6,684 bases of DNA from Spirochaetales bacterium Spiro_01 (lineage in GTDB: Bacteria; Spirochaetota; Spirochaetia; Sphaerochaetales; Sphaerochaetaceae). Shown here piece after piece: positions 5,840 through 6,684 of this stretch (position 1 is its first letter; every line of letters begins with the position of its first letter). The stretch lies in the NCBI GenBank assembly GCA_001604265.1, contig LVBC01000332.1:1-6684 (forward strand), in the 5' to 3' direction. Under the pieces are notes generated by a model. It searched no databases, had not been told where the DNA came from, and worked only from the letters and a program-made list of their open reading frames with translations. Position numbers and translations under genes: made by a program.

Positions 5840-6684
5840 CCAGTATTCTCCTTTCCATGCGCCTGTCCTGTGCGGATACTTCGGTTTCAGGTGGATTTAC
5901 AGGGAGTCGAATCGAGATCATCGTACCCGCTTCTTCTTTGCTTTGCGCCTCAAAACACCAGTTGTTTCCATAAAACAGCCTCATTCTGCGCAGACAATTC
6001 CATATGCCAATATGCTGGCCGTTTTGATCCATCACTTTTTTTCCACTATTTATTGCAATGAGCGTTTCAGACTTCATTCCGGATCCGTTGTCTTGAATGC
6101 GCACGTTCAGCATATCATGATCCCTGTTGATACGAATTGTAAGACGCATCGTTTTCCCAGGCAACCGCCCGTGTTTGATTGCATTTTCAACAAAATTCTG
6201 AATAAGCAGCTGTGGAACCCAAGCATCTCCACAGGATTCATCCATTTCCACTGAATAAAGAAAACTGTTTGGAAAACGGATCTGCTGAATTTTTATATAG
6301 TTATCAACAAAGGCCATTTCCTCCCGCAGAGGAACAAGCGCTGTATCCTGACGAAGAGCATAACGAAAATATTTCACAAGCAGCATGCAGAATTGTTCTG
6401 CTTCGGTTTTCCTTCCCATCAACGAGAGAGAATGGATGGTGTTCAGGGAATTAAGCAGCATATGCTGATTCACCTGTAAACGGATATTTACCGCGTCTGC
6501 CTGTAGCCGTTCAATCTCCTGCTCATAAGAATCAATGGTCATGTGCTTCAGTTCATCCACCATGCTGTTAAAGGTATCTGTCATATAATCCATTTCTCGA
6601 ATTCCATATCGCCGATGGATTCGATAATCCAGCTCGCCTTTTTCAACTCTTTCCATGCCATGGTGAAGATGACGAATCGGATGC
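5817..6684 (-). CDS. Sensor histidine kinase, YesM-like, C-terminal part (partial)
   Basis: The open frame runs off the upper edge of the window; 288 codons are visible. It opens inside a HAMP domain (HPIRHLHHG, then MERVEKGELDYRI), so membrane spans and the sensor domain lie upstream and are not seen. An amphipathic linker with SYEQEIERLQADA follows. The phosphoacceptor region of the His_kinase (LytS/YesM) family reads LQVNQHMLLNSLNTI, with the His codon at 6464-6462. The ATPase domain shows the N-box LLIQNFVENAIKHG, the G1 box DNGSGM and the G2 region HIGIWNCLRRMRLFYG. All key catalytic residues appear to be present, though the H-box differs from the usual NPHFLFN. An internal ATG at 6656 is not the start, because HAMP sequence precedes it. 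The stop at 5819-5817 lies inside the regulator gene. It presumably phosphorylates the regulator in response to an extracellular signal. Confidence 0.93.
   Translation of the reverse strand, partial: HPIRHLHHGMERVEKGELDYRIHRRYGIREMDYMTDTFNSMVDELKHMTIDSYEQEIERLQADAVNIRLQVNQHMLLNSLNTIHSLSLMGRKTEAEQFCMLLVKYFRYALRQDTALVPLREEMAFVDNYIKIQQIRFPNSFLYSVEMDESCGDAWVPQLLIQNFVENAIKHGRLPGKTMRLTIRINRDHDMLNVRIQDNGSGMKSETLIAINSGKKVMDQNGQHIGIWNCLRRMRLFYGNNWCFEAQSKEEAGTMISIRLPVNPPETEVSAQDRRMERRILDDASDRR

Noticed and set aside
5204..6061. 285-codon plus-strand open frame opposite the regulator and kinase genes
   Set aside because: It is antisense across two well-supported overlapping genes and its product is Cys/His/Phe-rich with no family resemblance.
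1..6684. Mobile elements, CRISPR arrays, tRNA/rRNA genes, phage or defence genes
   Set aside because: I looked on both strands and found no transposase, repeat array, RNA gene signature or defence-type protein; essentially all the sequence is accounted for by the seven genes and short gaps.

Overview
The window looks like chromosomal DNA from a low-to-mid GC Gram-positive anaerobe, most likely a gut-type Clostridium relative (Firmicutes). This rests on strong AGGAGG-type ribosome binding sites before every gene, a YesM/YesN-style two-component pair, an LplA/LplB/LplC-style importer lacking its own ATPase, and a GH3 enzyme that starts with the domain normally found at the C-terminus. The taxonomic placement is inference. 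All seven genes lie on the minus strand, so transcription runs from high to low coordinates, and coding density is very high.

Layout in transcription order: (1) 6684-5817, the 3' part of a HAMP-containing sensor histidine kinase, cut by the window edge; (2) 5839-5078, a short AraC-type response regulator that overlaps the kinase by 23 bp; (3) a 125-bp gap with an 11-bp direct repeat spaced 21 bp start to start beside a plausible promoter; (4) 4952-3480, a secreted solute-binding protein; (5) a 77-bp gap holding a strong GC-rich hairpin; (6) 3402-2446 and 2428-1535, two sugar-type ABC permeases; (7) 1508-516, an HSL-like alpha/beta-hydrolase (esterase/deacetylase type); (8) 497-1, the N-terminal 165 residues of a GH3 glycosidase, cut by the window edge. 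No intergenic stretch exceeds 125 bases.

Taken together this reads as a carbohydrate-utilisation locus. The kinase senses an extracellular or membrane-proximal cue and the AraC-type regulator activates the transporter promoter. The binding protein captures an oligosaccharide, the two permeases import it (energised by an ATPase encoded elsewhere), and the cytoplasmic esterase and GH3 enzyme remove acyl groups and sugars. The substrate cannot be read from sequence; a decorated plant beta-glycan oligosaccharide would fit but is only inferred. I see no defence system, mobile element, CRISPR array, tRNA or rRNA. The gene families are known. The least expected parts are the direct-repeat operator, the hairpin between binding-protein and permease genes, the variant kinase H-box and the binding protein without a visible lipobox.
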